Source: Pseudomonas sp. ADAK13 (GTDB taxonomy: Bacteria > Pseudomonadota > Gammaproteobacteria > Pseudomonadales > Pseudomonadaceae). Taken from it: DNA of 64,000 nucleotides. Where the stretch lies: NCBI RefSeq assembly GCF_012935715.1, contig NZ_CP052860.1, positions 186,001-250,000 of the forward strand, read 5' to 3'. Positions within the stretch are counted from its first letter, which is position 1. The number at the start of each line of letters is the position of its first letter. Below are positions 46,974-54,697 of the stretch, one piece after another. The notes beneath the pieces were generated by a model. That model worked only from the letters and a program-made list of their open reading frames with translations, had not been told where the DNA came from and made no database searches. A program made the translations under genes and the position numbers.

Positions 46974-47798
46974 ATGGACAGCAACAACGACTGGCGTCAG
47001 CGGCTCTACGTCATGGTATTCCAAAGCGACACCGTCGCCGGACGGCGCTTCGATGGCATCCTGCTGCTGATCATACTTGCCAGCCTGGTCATCGTGATGC
47101 TCGACAGCATCGACCAGATCCACCAGAACTACGCCGATGTGCTGGCCTATATCGAGTGGGGCTTCACCATCATTTTCGCCATCGAGTACGGGCTGCGGCT
47201 GTACTGTTCGCCCAAGCCGTTGCGCTATGCCTTCAGCTTTTATGGGCTGGTGGATTTGCTGGCCATCGTGCCCGGGATCCTGGCGCTGTATTACAGCGAC
47301 GCGCAGTACCTGCTGATTATCCGGATCATCCGGATGCTGCGGATCTTCCGCGTGCTCAAGCTCGGGCCGTACCTCAAACAGGCCAACTACCTGATGTCGG
47401 CGCTGCGGGGCAGCAAGCAGAAGATCGTGGTGTTCCTGGTCAGCGTCTGCACCCTGGTGACGGTGTTCGGCACCTTGATGTACGTGATCGAAGGTCCGGA
47501 ACACGGCTTTACCAGTATTCCCAAGGGCATCTATTGGGCAATCGTGACGCTGACCACCGTGGGCTTTGGCGACATCGTGCCGAAGACCCCGCTGGGCCAG
47601 GTGATTTCGTCGCTGGTGATGATCACCGGTTATTCGATCATCGCGGTGCCCACCGGGATCTTCACCGCCGAACTGGCCAACGCCATGCGCGGTGAGCAAT
47701 TGCAAACGGATTGCCCGGTGTGCAAGAAAAACAGCCATGAGCCCAATGCAGCGTTTTGCTCACGGTGTGGCAGCGCGCTTTTCAAGAAACTGGAATAA
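46974..47798 (+). CDS. Voltage-gated potassium channel with C-terminal zinc ribbon
   Basis: A 274-residue six-helix ion channel. S1 about 28-46, S2 about 58-76, S3 about 88-106; S4 (117-130) is RIIRMLRIFRVLKL with four regularly spaced Arg. The selectivity filter TTVGFGD is at 194-200, and S6 about 208-235 contains a PTG kink. The short cytoplasmic tail has two CxxC knuckles, Cys247/Cys250 and Cys262/Cys265, which look like a zinc ribbon (CPVC, CSRC). It probably carries K+ across the inner membrane, and the ribbon may add redox or metal control. It lies 31 bases after the urea transporter, same strand. Confidence 0.88.
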   Translation: MDSNNDWRQRLYVMVFQSDTVAGRRFDGILLLIILASLVIVMLDSIDQIHQNYADVLAYIEWGFTIIFAIEYGLRLYCSPKPLRYAFSFYGLVDLLAIVPGILALYYSDAQYLLIIRIIRMLRIFRVLKLGPYLKQANYLMSALRGSKQKIVVFLVSVCTLVTVFGTLMYVIEGPEHGFTSIPKGIYWAIVTLTTVGFGDIVPKTPLGQVISSLVMITGYSIIAVPTGIFTAELANAMRGEQLQTDCPVCKKNSHEPNAAFCSRCGSALFKKLE

Positions 47799-47820
47799 GC
47801 AAAGTTCTTTTTAATCTTTA

Positions 47821-47850
47821 AGCGACTATGCGCCCCCCGTTATAGTCGCT
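47821..47850 (+). promoter_or_regulatory. Inverted repeat in the sbp upstream region
   Basis: AGCGACTAT (47821-47829) and ATAGTCGCT (47842-47850) form a perfect 9-bp inverted repeat with a C-rich 12-base loop. TATAGT (47841-47846) within it could be a -10 box for sbp. No T-run follows, so an operator or leader hairpin is more likely than a terminator. Confidence 0.5.
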
Positions 47851-47903
47851 GGCATATTGCCCCCATGCGTTTCAAAACCTTCTCGAACAACAAGGAATGA
47901 GCA

Positions 47904-48908
47904 GTGAAAAAACTCGTTAGTGCCTCTCTCCTGGCCGCCGGCCTCGCACTGGCTGGCGTCGTCCAGGCCGCCCCGGTCACCCTGCTCAACGTCTCCTATG
48001 ACGTGATGCGCGACTTCTACAAGGACTACAACGCCGCCTTCCAGAAACACTGGGCGGCCGAGCATCCAGACGACAAGCTGACCCTGCAGATGTCCTTCGG
48101 TGGTTCGAGCAAACAAGCGCGCTCGGTGATCGACGGCCTGCCGGCTGACGTGATCACCATGAACATGGCCACCGACATCAATGCCCTGGCAGACAACGGC
48201 AAACTGGTGCCGGACAACTGGGTTACCCGCCTGCCGAACAACAGCGCGCCGTTCACCTCGGCCACGGTGTTCATCGTGCGCAAAGGCAACCCGAAAGCCC
48301 TGAAAGACTGGCCTGATTTGCTCAAGGATGGCGTGCAAGTCATCGTGCCGAACCCGAAAACCTCCGGTAATGGCCGCTACACCTACCTGTCGGCCTGGGG
48401 TTATGTACTGAAGAACGGCGGTGACGAGAACAAGGCCAAGAAGTTTGTCGGCGACCTGTTCAAACACGCGCCTGTGCTGGACACCGGTGGCCGTGCCGCT
48501 ACCACCACGTTCATGACCAACCAGATCGGCGACGTGCTGGTGACGTTTGAGAACGAAGCCGAAATGATCGCCCGTGAATTCGGCCGTGATCAGTTCGAAG
48601 TGATCTACCCGAGCGTCTCCGCTGAAGCCGAGCCGCCGGTGTCGATCGTCGACAAAGTGGTCGAGAAAAAAGGCACCAAAGTGGCTGCCGAGGAATACCT
48701 GAAGTACCTGTGGTCGCCGGAAGGCCAGGAAATTGCTGCCAACAACTACCTGCGTCCACGTGACCCGAAAGTGCTGGCCAAGTACACCGACCGCTTCCCG
48801 AAAGTCGACTTCCTGTCGGTCGAGAAGACCTTTGGTGACTGGCGCACCGTGCAAAAGACCCACTTCAATGATGGTGGGATTTTTGACCAGATCTACAGCG
48901 GGCAGTAA
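47904..48908 (+). CDS. sbp: Sulfate/thiosulfate ABC transporter substrate-binding protein
   Basis: A 334-residue periplasmic protein. Signal peptide about 1-24 (VVQA/APV). LLNVSYDVMRDFYKDYNAAF, SFGGSSKQARSVIDG and the anion-binding PKTSGNGRYTYLSAWGY are typical of Sbp/CysP. It delivers sulfate to CysTWA, whose genes are not here. The start is GTG at 47904 with AAGGAA 7 bases upstream. Expression is probably sulfur-limitation dependent through CysB, as for sbp elsewhere; no CysB site was identified. Confidence 0.93.
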   Translation: MKKLVSASLLAAGLALAGVVQAAPVTLLNVSYDVMRDFYKDYNAAFQKHWAAEHPDDKLTLQMSFGGSSKQARSVIDGLPADVITMNMATDINALADNGKLVPDNWVTRLPNNSAPFTSATVFIVRKGNPKALKDWPDLLKDGVQVIVPNPKTSGNGRYTYLSAWGYVLKNGGDENKAKKFVGDLFKHAPVLDTGGRAATTTFMTNQIGDVLVTFENEAEMIAREFGRDQFEVIYPSVSAEAEPPVSIVDKVVEKKGTKVAAEEYLKYLWSPEGQEIAANNYLRPRDPKVLAKYTDRFPKVDFLSVEKTFGDWRTVQKTHFNDGGIFDQIYSGQ

Positions 48909-48938
48909 TCCGCTCTAACTGAAGAAATGCAGGCCAGT

Positions 48939-49057
48939 GTGGGAGCTGGCTTTTGTGGGAGCTGGGCTTGCCCGCGATAGCCTCACCTCGGTTTGTCTGA
49001 TAGACCGAGGTGCCTGCATCGCGGGCAAGCCCGGCTCCCACACAAGCCAGCTCCCAC
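48939..49057. repeat. Nested REPIN: complete REPIN inside the arms of another REP
   Basis: Outer arms GTGGGAGCTGGCTT (48939-48952) and AAGCCAGCTCCCAC (49044-49057) enclose a complete REPIN: GTGGGAGCTGGGCTTGCCCGCGAT (48955-48978) and ATCGCGGGCAAGCCCGGCTCCCAC (49018-49041). The inner loop has CCTCGGT/ACCGAGG. It lies between the convergent sbp and periplasmic-protein genes. Confidence 0.92.
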
Positions 49058-49078
49058 ATTTGTTTCCGTGTTCAGCCG

Positions 49079-49693
49079 TTACATCGGCGGCGTCACACCA
49101 TCCTTGCCCGCCGAAATCGCCTGGGCCGTCACGCTCCCATCCGCGCCCTTCGCCGCAAACATCACCACCTTCACCCCAGGCTTCAGCAAGCTGCGATCAC
49201 CCGGCTCAAGGTTGACGATCGGCACGTCATCCGGCACCACGATCTTCTGCTCGCCGCCCTTGTACTTCACGGTCAATGTCCGGCCCTTGCTCACCACCAG
49301 GTCACCCACGGTGCCGTTGGTCATGCTGCTGCCTTCCTTCAGGTCGAACGCACGGTGCCCGTCACCTGTGCCTGCCATGGCCGGCGGGAATACGTGGACT
49401 TCCAGCGCCGTCAGGGTGCCATCCGCGTTGGGCATGGCCGCCGACCCGATGTAACTGCCAGGCTTGATGTCTTCGATTTTGGCCAGGGTGACGGCGCGTA
49501 CCAGGGTGTCCTTGGTCAGGTTCACGGTGACGTCCTCACCGCTGTTGACCTTGACGTGCATCGCATCGCCGTCGATGGCGGTAATCGCACCCCGCACGCC
49601 CACACGCGGGGCATCCTGGGCCTGGGCGACGCCAACGGTCATCAGCGCGGCCAGGCTTGAGGCCAAGAGCATCTTGTTGAAAGTCATCTTCAT
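49079..49693 (-). CDS. Periplasmic protein of unknown function
   Basis: A 204-residue protein. Signal peptide about 1-25, cleaved after VAQA. The mature part has repeated beta-rich units of the type GAITAIDGDAMHVKVNSGEDV, then VNLTKDT and KPGSYIGSAA, similar to OB/DUF5666-like small barrels in exported proteins. There is no Cys and no catalytic motif. ATG at 49693 (MKMTFNKMLLASSL) starts the signal peptide; an in-frame start 26 codons upstream would spoil it. Function not recognised. Confidence 0.7.
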   Translation of the reverse strand: MKMTFNKMLLASSLAALMTVGVAQAQDAPRVGVRGAITAIDGDAMHVKVNSGEDVTVNLTKDTLVRAVTLAKIEDIKPGSYIGSAAMPNADGTLTALEVHVFPPAMAGTGDGHRAFDLKEGSSMTNGTVGDLVVSKGRTLTVKYKGGEQKIVVPDDVPIVNLEPGDRSLLKPGVKVVMFAAKGADGSVTAQAISAGKDGVTPPM

Positions 49694-49871
49694 GGCAGTC
49701 GATTTCCTGTTTATGCAGTTGTGACTGAATGTATCATCGACCTTCAGCCCGAAAGTTAACGTTTCAGTCATTAATGCCCGGCATGAGTGTTATCACCACA
49801 AACGGGCTACTCCCGCCCGGGGCCAGTCTTTATGCTCGCTCGCCTCTTTCCTTCGCTTTTATGAGAACACC

Positions 49872-51068
49872 ATGAACGCTACGCCCCACGCTACAAGCAC
49901 CATGACCCGAGGCATGGTGATGCTGTTTGCGTTCTGTTGCGGCGCCATCGTCGCCAACATCTACTACGCCCAACCGATCATCGAGCTGATTGCCCCGGAC
50001 ATCGGCCTCACGCCGGCCATGGCCAGCCTGATCGTGTCCCTGACCCAGATCGGCTATGCCTTGGGCCTGTTCTTCCTGGTGCCGCTGGGCGACCTGCTGG
50101 AAAACCGCCGGCTGATGATCATCACCACCGTGGTGGCCATCGCCAGCTTGCTGGGCGCAGCCTTCACCGAACAGCCGAACCTGTTCCTGCTGGTGTCGCT
50201 GCTGATCGGCTTCAGTTCGGTGTCGGTACAAATCCTGATTCCCCTGGCGGCGCACCTGGCACCGGCGGAATCCCGTGGCCGGGTGGTCGGCAGCATCATG
50301 GGCGGTTTGCTGCTGGGTATCCTGCTGGCCCGGCCTGTGTCCAGCGTGGTGGCTGACCACTTCGGCTGGCGCGCCATGTTCATGGCTGCCGCAGCCCTGA
50401 TGGCGTTTATCAGCGTGGTGCTGATGCTGACCATCCCCAAGCGCCAACCCGATCACGCCGCCAGCTACGGCCAATTGCTGGGTTCCCTGGGCACCTTGCT
50501 GCGCCGCCAGCCGGTGCTGCGCCAGCGGGCGTTTTACCAGGGCTGCATGTTCGCTACTTTCAGTCTGTTCTGGACCGCCGCCCCACTGGAACTGTCCCGC
50601 AACCATGGCCTGAGCCAAAGCCAGATCGCCCTGTTCGCCCTGGTGGGCGCCCTCGGCGCTATCGCCGCCCCCATTGCCGGGCGCCTGGCGGATGCCGGCC
50701 ACACCCACCGCGCCTCACTGCTGGCGATGCTGTTTGCGGCGCTGAGCTTCCTGCCCGCCTTCGTGCACCCGCTGTACAGCGTGATTGGCCTGGCGGTCAC
50801 CGGCGTGGTCCTGGACTTCTGCGTGCAGATGAACATGGTCCTCGGCCAACGCGCCATCTACGCCCTCGACGCCAACAGCCGCAGCCGGCTGAACGCGCTG
50901 TACATGACCAGCATCTTCATCGGCGGCGCCTTCGGCTCGGCGATTGCCAGCAGCGTGTACGAACACGGCGGCTGGCTGGGGGTGATGCTGGTGGGCAGCG
51001 CGTTCCCGCTGGTGGCATTGTTGCGGTTCCTGAGTGCATCGCGCCAAGGGGCGGTGGCCACCGCCTAG
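49872..51068 (+). CDS. MFS transporter (drug/sugar exporter type)
   Basis: A 398-residue, 12-helix major facilitator. NIYYAQPIIELIAPDIGLTP near the N-terminus and LVPLGDLLENRRLMI (motif A, GxLxDrxgrR type) are typical of the YnfM/AraJ-like exporters. It has no regulator adjacent and the substrate is unknown. ATG at 49872 has no strong ribosome site. It is convergent with hicB (6-base gap). Confidence 0.85.
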   Translation: MNATPHATSTMTRGMVMLFAFCCGAIVANIYYAQPIIELIAPDIGLTPAMASLIVSLTQIGYALGLFFLVPLGDLLENRRLMIITTVVAIASLLGAAFTEQPNLFLLVSLLIGFSSVSVQILIPLAAHLAPAESRGRVVGSIMGGLLLGILLARPVSSVVADHFGWRAMFMAAAALMAFISVVLMLTIPKRQPDHAASYGQLLGSLGTLLRRQPVLRQRAFYQGCMFATFSLFWTAAPLELSRNHGLSQSQIALFALVGALGAIAAPIAGRLADAGHTHRASLLAMLFAALSFLPAFVHPLYSVIGLAVTGVVLDFCVQMNMVLGQRAIYALDANSRSRLNALYMTSIFIGGAFGSAIASSVYEHGGWLGVMLVGSAFPLVALLRFLSASRQGAVATA

Positions 51069-51074
51069 TCAAAC

Positions 51075-51479
51075 TTACAACCGCACCAACTTCTCCAAAG
51101 CCGCATCCGCCAGAAATGACGAGCGGCTTTTTACTTTGTGCTCGCGCACATAGCGGTCGATACGCTGGATCACATAGCCGGGCAAGGTCACGTTGACCTT
51201 CTCGGTCTTGCCCAGATAGGGCGAAATGTCGAGTTCCAACATCCCCCAGCCCATCCCCGCGTATTCCTCATTGTCATGGTGGGCGGCCACCGACGTTGGC
51301 ATCGGAATCACCCGACCTTCTGCCGCGATCTCCTGCAGCATGATGTGCGCCACCTCGACGGCGGCGTTGTACGCCTCTTCAAAGCTGTCCCCGGCGGTCA
51401 CAGCGCCCGGAATATCGGGGATCTGAATACCGGTGGCGACAAAGTCATCGCCCCATTCGATACAGATTGGGTATTGCAT
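51075..51479 (-). CDS. hicB: HicB-family antitoxin
   Basis: A 134-residue antitoxin. N-terminal partial-RNase-H-like HicB domain (about 1-65) with FVATGIQIPDIPGAVTAGDSFEEA; the C-terminal ribbon-helix-helix (about 92-130) has KVNVTLPGYVIQRIDRYVRE. It neutralises HicA and represses the operon. It follows hicA by 21 bases on the same strand, with GGAG in the gap. Confidence 0.92.
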   Translation of the reverse strand: MQYPICIEWGDDFVATGIQIPDIPGAVTAGDSFEEAYNAAVEVAHIMLQEIAAEGRVIPMPTSVAAHHDNEEYAGMGWGMLELDISPYLGKTEKVNVTLPGYVIQRIDRYVREHKVKSRSSFLADAALEKLVRL

Positions 51480-51500
51480 GGAAAATCTCCTTAAACCGTC

Positions 51501-51689
51501 CTAAAACGAAAACAGCCCGGCACGTTTCCTGATACTTCGCACGGTGCCCAGGGACAGATCCTTCTTGGGATGGGGCACCGGTATCGTGTACGGGTTATAG
51601 CGATGGGTGAAAAGATGATGGCTGCCCGTCACCCGATCCAGCACCCAACCTGCCTCTTGCAGCTCTTTGATCAATAGCCTGCTTTGCAC
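51501..51689 (-). CDS. hicA: HicA-family toxin (mRNA interferase)
   Basis: A 62-residue dsRBD-like toxin. His24 in VTGSHHLFTH is the usual catalytic His, followed by PYTIPVPHPKKDLSLGTVRSI. Two GTG codons stand in tandem; the second, at 51689, is preferred because AGGAGG is 5 bases before it, giving MQSRLLIKELQEAG. Toxin first, antitoxin second is the common hicAB order. A palindrome lies in its promoter. Confidence 0.9.
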   Translation of the reverse strand: MQSRLLIKELQEAGWVLDRVTGSHHLFTHRYNPYTIPVPHPKKDLSLGTVRSIRKRAGLFSF

Positions 51690-51716
51690 CACAGCCTCCT
51701 TGCTCCGGCCTGAATA

Positions 51717-51745
51717 AAAGTAACTCTAGAGTTATCTTTACTCAA
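51717..51745 (-). promoter_or_regulatory. hicAB promoter with palindromic operator
   Basis: On the minus strand TTGAGT (51745-51740), a 17-base spacer and TACTTT (51722-51717) form a promoter. The perfect 14-bp palindrome TAACTCTAGAGTTA (51721-51734) fills the spacer and -10 edge, so a repressor bound there would block RNA polymerase. HicB is the natural candidate. Confidence 0.65.
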
Positions 51746-51801
51746 GCACAGAATTCGTCAGTCTGACTGGTGGCTGTTTTACTGGATGTTGGAAACCCAT
51801 C

Positions 51802-51826
51802 AATTCATGCCCTTAGGGAATGAATT
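51802..51826 (+). promoter_or_regulatory. LysR-type T-N11-A box upstream of the LysR gene
   Basis: AATTCAT (51802-51808), 11 bases, ATGAATT (51820-51826). The inner bases CCCTTAGGG are also nearly palindromic. It lies 80 bases before the LysR ATG, as expected for autoregulation. Confidence 0.55.
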
Positions 51827-51905
51827 CTATGCCAACCGACTGACTTCCCCCCTTATCCCAAAGGCCCCATGATTCCCGAAACGCCACCGCCAAAAGGACA
51901 TCCCG

Positions 51906-52784
51906 ATGGACCGCCTCACCGCCATGGAAACCTTCGTCCACGTCGTCGAGACCGGCTCGTTTTCCTCTGCTGCCAAACGCATGGGCATTGGCCAGCCCGC
52001 CGTGTCCAAAGGCATTGCCCAACTGGAGGCCCGGCTGGCGGTCAGGCTGCTGATGCGTTCCACCCGGGGACTGACGCCCACCGAGGCGGGCCTGGCGTTT
52101 TTTGAGAAGGCCAAGCGCGCGGTCGACGAGGCCAACGATGCCGACGACGCCGCCCGGGGCGCCAGCAATGGGCTGTCGGGCACCCTGCGCATCAGCGCGG
52201 GCGTGACTTTTTGCCGTTTACAGATCATTCCCAACCTGGGGCCGTTCCTTGAGCAACACCCCGGCCTGAACGTCGACGTCGTACTCGACGACCGCCTGCT
52301 CAATCTGGTGGAAGAAGGTATCGACGTCGCGCTGCGCATCGGCAACCTGAGTGACTCCGGCCTGACGGCCCGCAAGATTGGCCAAAGCCCCTGCCGGATT
52401 TTCGGCACGCCCGCCTACTTTGAACGCCATGGCGAACCCCACTCCCCGGCAGACCTCCTGCACCACCAGGCGGTGATCTATAGCTTGAGCGAAAGCACCT
52501 GCTGGACCTTCACTCAGGGTGCCCATCAATACCCGGTGGTCGCTCACGGGCGCCTGCGCGTCACGTCCTCCGAAGGTATTCGCGCTGGTGTGCTGTCCCA
52601 CCATGGCGTGGCGATGACCGCCGAATGGATGTTCATGCCGGAGATCGCCAGTGGCGAGGTCAAGGCAGTCCTCACCGACTGGGAACTGCCGCCACGGGAC
52701 TTGTGGGCCGTGTTGCCCACAGGCCGGATGGTCAGTGCCAAGGCCCGGGCGTTTATCGAGTTTGTGGAGGGTGTGTTGCGCTGA
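51906..52784 (+). CDS. LysR-family transcription regulator
   Basis: A 292-residue protein. N-terminal winged HTH (about 1-60): METFVHVVETGSFSSAAKRM, then QPAVSKGIAQLEARLAVRLL. The periplasmic-binding-like effector domain covers about 90-290, in the PA0477/DsdC-to-CrgA-like group with GRLRVTSSEGIRAGVLSHHGV. AAAGGA precedes the ATG by 7 bases. No divergent target gene is adjacent (hicA is upstream), so its target is unknown. It ends only 3 bases from the convergent P450 gene. Confidence 0.88.
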   Translation: MDRLTAMETFVHVVETGSFSSAAKRMGIGQPAVSKGIAQLEARLAVRLLMRSTRGLTPTEAGLAFFEKAKRAVDEANDADDAARGASNGLSGTLRISAGVTFCRLQIIPNLGPFLEQHPGLNVDVVLDDRLLNLVEEGIDVALRIGNLSDSGLTARKIGQSPCRIFGTPAYFERHGEPHSPADLLHHQAVIYSLSESTCWTFTQGAHQYPVVAHGRLRVTSSEGIRAGVLSHHGVAMTAEWMFMPEIASGEVKAVLTDWELPPRDLWAVLPTGRMVSAKARAFIEFVEGVLR

Positions 52785-52787
52785 TCC

Positions 52788-53897
52788 TTACCCGTGAAAG
52801 CGCGGAATGCGCCCATTCAGAGACGGCCAGTAACTGAACACACACGGGCTGCTCAGCAGACCTTGCTGACGACGCTGTAAATCCTGGATCGCCTGCGCGG
52901 CAATGCTGAGCGCGATTTTTTGACCCGGACACTGATGCCTTCCCAGGCCGAAACTGAAGGTTCGTCGTTGCTGGCGCTCGAGTAAAAATCGCTCGGGTTC
53001 CGGGTTCGCCGCAGGATCCCGATTGGCCGACGCCAGCAACACCAGCACAGTGTCTCCAGCCTCCAGAGTCCGGCCGCCAATGGTGCAGCGGCTGGCCACG
53101 AATCGTCGGGTGTTCTGCACCGGAGAATCGTAGCGAGCGACCTCCTCGACCAACGCAATGGTGAGGGTCGGCGTACGCTGGACGAGTTCCAGCAGATCGG
53201 GGCGCCGATGCAGTGTGACCAAGGTGTTGCCGATAAGGCCTGCACTGGCTTCGCAGGTCTGTGACAGCAGCCCGATCAGATTGGCGATCAATGCGTCAGG
53301 GGCTTCCCAGGTACTGGCTTCGTAGTTGCGAAGGATGTGCTCCCGCAACCCTGTTTGCGCCAGCAACCCGCTGAACATTTCCCTTAGCCGGCTCGCCCCG
53401 ATGTGCGCATCGCGGATCTGAGTCTCACTGCTCAGCGGTGAAAGGCAGGCGACAAAATCACGTGTCATCCGGGCGACTTCCCCCAGTTGGTCGCCTGGAA
53501 AACCCAGCCAATGCGCGACTGCCGACACCGGTAACGTGAACATGAATTCGTTCAAATCAGCCGCCGGGGGACCGATGCGGGTTATGACATCCGCAGTCAC
53601 CACCGAAGCCAACGCAGGCTCGATGACCGCCCTGGGGCACCGATGGCCAGCGCCTTCATTCATGCGCATCAATGACGCAAACACCTGCCCCGCCGCGCCT
53701 TGCGCAATAGCTGCAGGCACCGGCTCATGCAGCGGCCGCACCCGGCAATCGGGATGCGTCAGAACGGCCTCGACCGTCCTGGCAGTGCTGGCGATCCATA
53801 GCCCGAGACCTTCATCGAACAGCAGCTCGCCGTTGAGCCTCAAGCCTGCGTAATACTCATAAGGGTTGTTGTGTGTCGCAGCTTCCAGCGGGGTCAT
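52788..53897 (-). CDS. Cytochrome P450
   Basis: A 369-residue soluble P450, slightly short of the ~400 usual. The K-helix ExxR is in LVEEVARYDSPVQNTRRF, and the heme loop FSFGLGRHQCPGQ has Cys323 as the heme ligand. In the I helix, SQTCEASAGLIGNTL, the acid Glu is followed by Ala rather than the usual Thr. This occurs in some P450s where substrate helps proton delivery. No ferredoxin or reductase is adjacent and the substrate is unknown. It is divergent from an ArsR-type regulator (74-base gap) that probably controls it. ATG at 53897 is the first start after that gap. Confidence 0.88.
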   Translation of the reverse strand: MTPLEAATHNNPYEYYAGLRLNGELLFDEGLGLWIASTARTVEAVLTHPDCRVRPLHEPVPAAIAQGAAGQVFASLMRMNEGAGHRCPRAVIEPALASVVTADVITRIGPPAADLNEFMFTLPVSAVAHWLGFPGDQLGEVARMTRDFVACLSPLSSETQIRDAHIGASRLREMFSGLLAQTGLREHILRNYEASTWEAPDALIANLIGLLSQTCEASAGLIGNTLVTLHRRPDLLELVQRTPTLTIALVEEVARYDSPVQNTRRFVASRCTIGGRTLEAGDTVLVLLASANRDPAANPEPERFLLERQQRRTFSFGLGRHQCPGQKIALSIAAQAIQDLQRRQQGLLSSPCVFSYWPSLNGRIPRFHG

Positions 53898-53953
53898 TCA
53901 GTACATCCTGTGCCTAAAGAACCGCTACTATCTGCCACCGCACACGGCAACGA

Positions 53954-53969
53954 TTCGTTCAGGAACGAA
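53954..53969. promoter_or_regulatory. Candidate operator TTCGTTC-AG-GAACGAA in the P450/ArsR gap
   Basis: A perfect 7-2-7 inverted repeat ending 2 bases before the ATG of the ArsR-type gene, overlapping its ribosome site (AGGAAC). It is in the 74-base divergent gap, so it could control both genes. Confidence 0.6.
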
Positions 53970-53971
53970 AT

Positions 53972-54658
53972 ATGAATGCCCACCACGAAGACTCTGCCCT
54001 CTCCCGGGTCGCCGGCGCGATTGCGGAACCTGCACGGACCAAAATGCTTTGCGCACTGATGGACGGCCATGCGCGCACCAGCACCGAAATGGCAGTCATC
54101 GCCGAGGTCAGCGCCTCCACCGCCAGCGCCCACTTGGCCAGGCTCAAGGATGACGGGCTGGTGAAGCTGCATACTCAGGGCCGGCATCGGTATTACAGCC
54201 TCGCAGGCCCTCACGTTGCCCAGGTGATTGAAGCGCTGATGGTGATCAGCCAAAACACTGCAACGGCGTTCGTTGCAACCACGCCCAATCGCTTGCAGTT
54301 CGCACGGACCTGCTACGACCACATGGCCGGGACGTTGGCCGTGCGCCTGCATGACCATTTCATCGAGGCCGGCTGGCTGATGGGTGACGGCACCTACCAA
54401 CTCACGCAAGCCGGTGAAAAAGCGATGACCGAATTGGGTGTTGATGTGCAAGCGCTTCGCGTCCAGCGGCGTCGTTTCGCCTGCTCGTGCCTGGACTGGA
54501 GCATGCGCCGCCCGCATTTGGCCGGGGCGCTGGGGGCGGCTTTTCTGCAAAGCGTTATCAGCCGCCAGTGGGTCACCCAGGACCTGGATAGTCGTGCGCT
54601 TGGGCTTACGCCAAAGGGGCGAAAAGCACTGACAGTCCAGTTTGGAATAAAGCTTTGA
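53972..54658 (+). CDS. ArsR-type winged-helix regulator, divergent from the P450
   Basis: A 228-residue protein, longer than a minimal ArsR (~100). The HTH covers about 8-80: EPARTKMLCALMDGHARTST, VIAEVSASTASAHLARLKDD and the wing KLHTQGRHRYYSL. No ArsR metal-ligand pattern of the CVC type is present. The C-terminal half (about 105-225) has CYDHMAGTLAVRLHDHF and FACSCLDWSMRRPHLAGALG, found in a family of larger ArsR-like regulators and probably a ligand-binding part. It likely controls the P450 and itself. ATG at 53972 directly follows the palindrome. Confidence 0.85.
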   Translation: MNAHHEDSALSRVAGAIAEPARTKMLCALMDGHARTSTEMAVIAEVSASTASAHLARLKDDGLVKLHTQGRHRYYSLAGPHVAQVIEALMVISQNTATAFVATTPNRLQFARTCYDHMAGTLAVRLHDHFIEAGWLMGDGTYQLTQAGEKAMTELGVDVQALRVQRRRFACSCLDWSMRRPHLAGALGAAFLQSVISRQWVTQDLDSRALGLTPKGRKALTVQFGIKL

Positions 54659-54697
54659 GAACGATGAAGGCTCAATGTGGCGAGTTCAACAGTTGGG

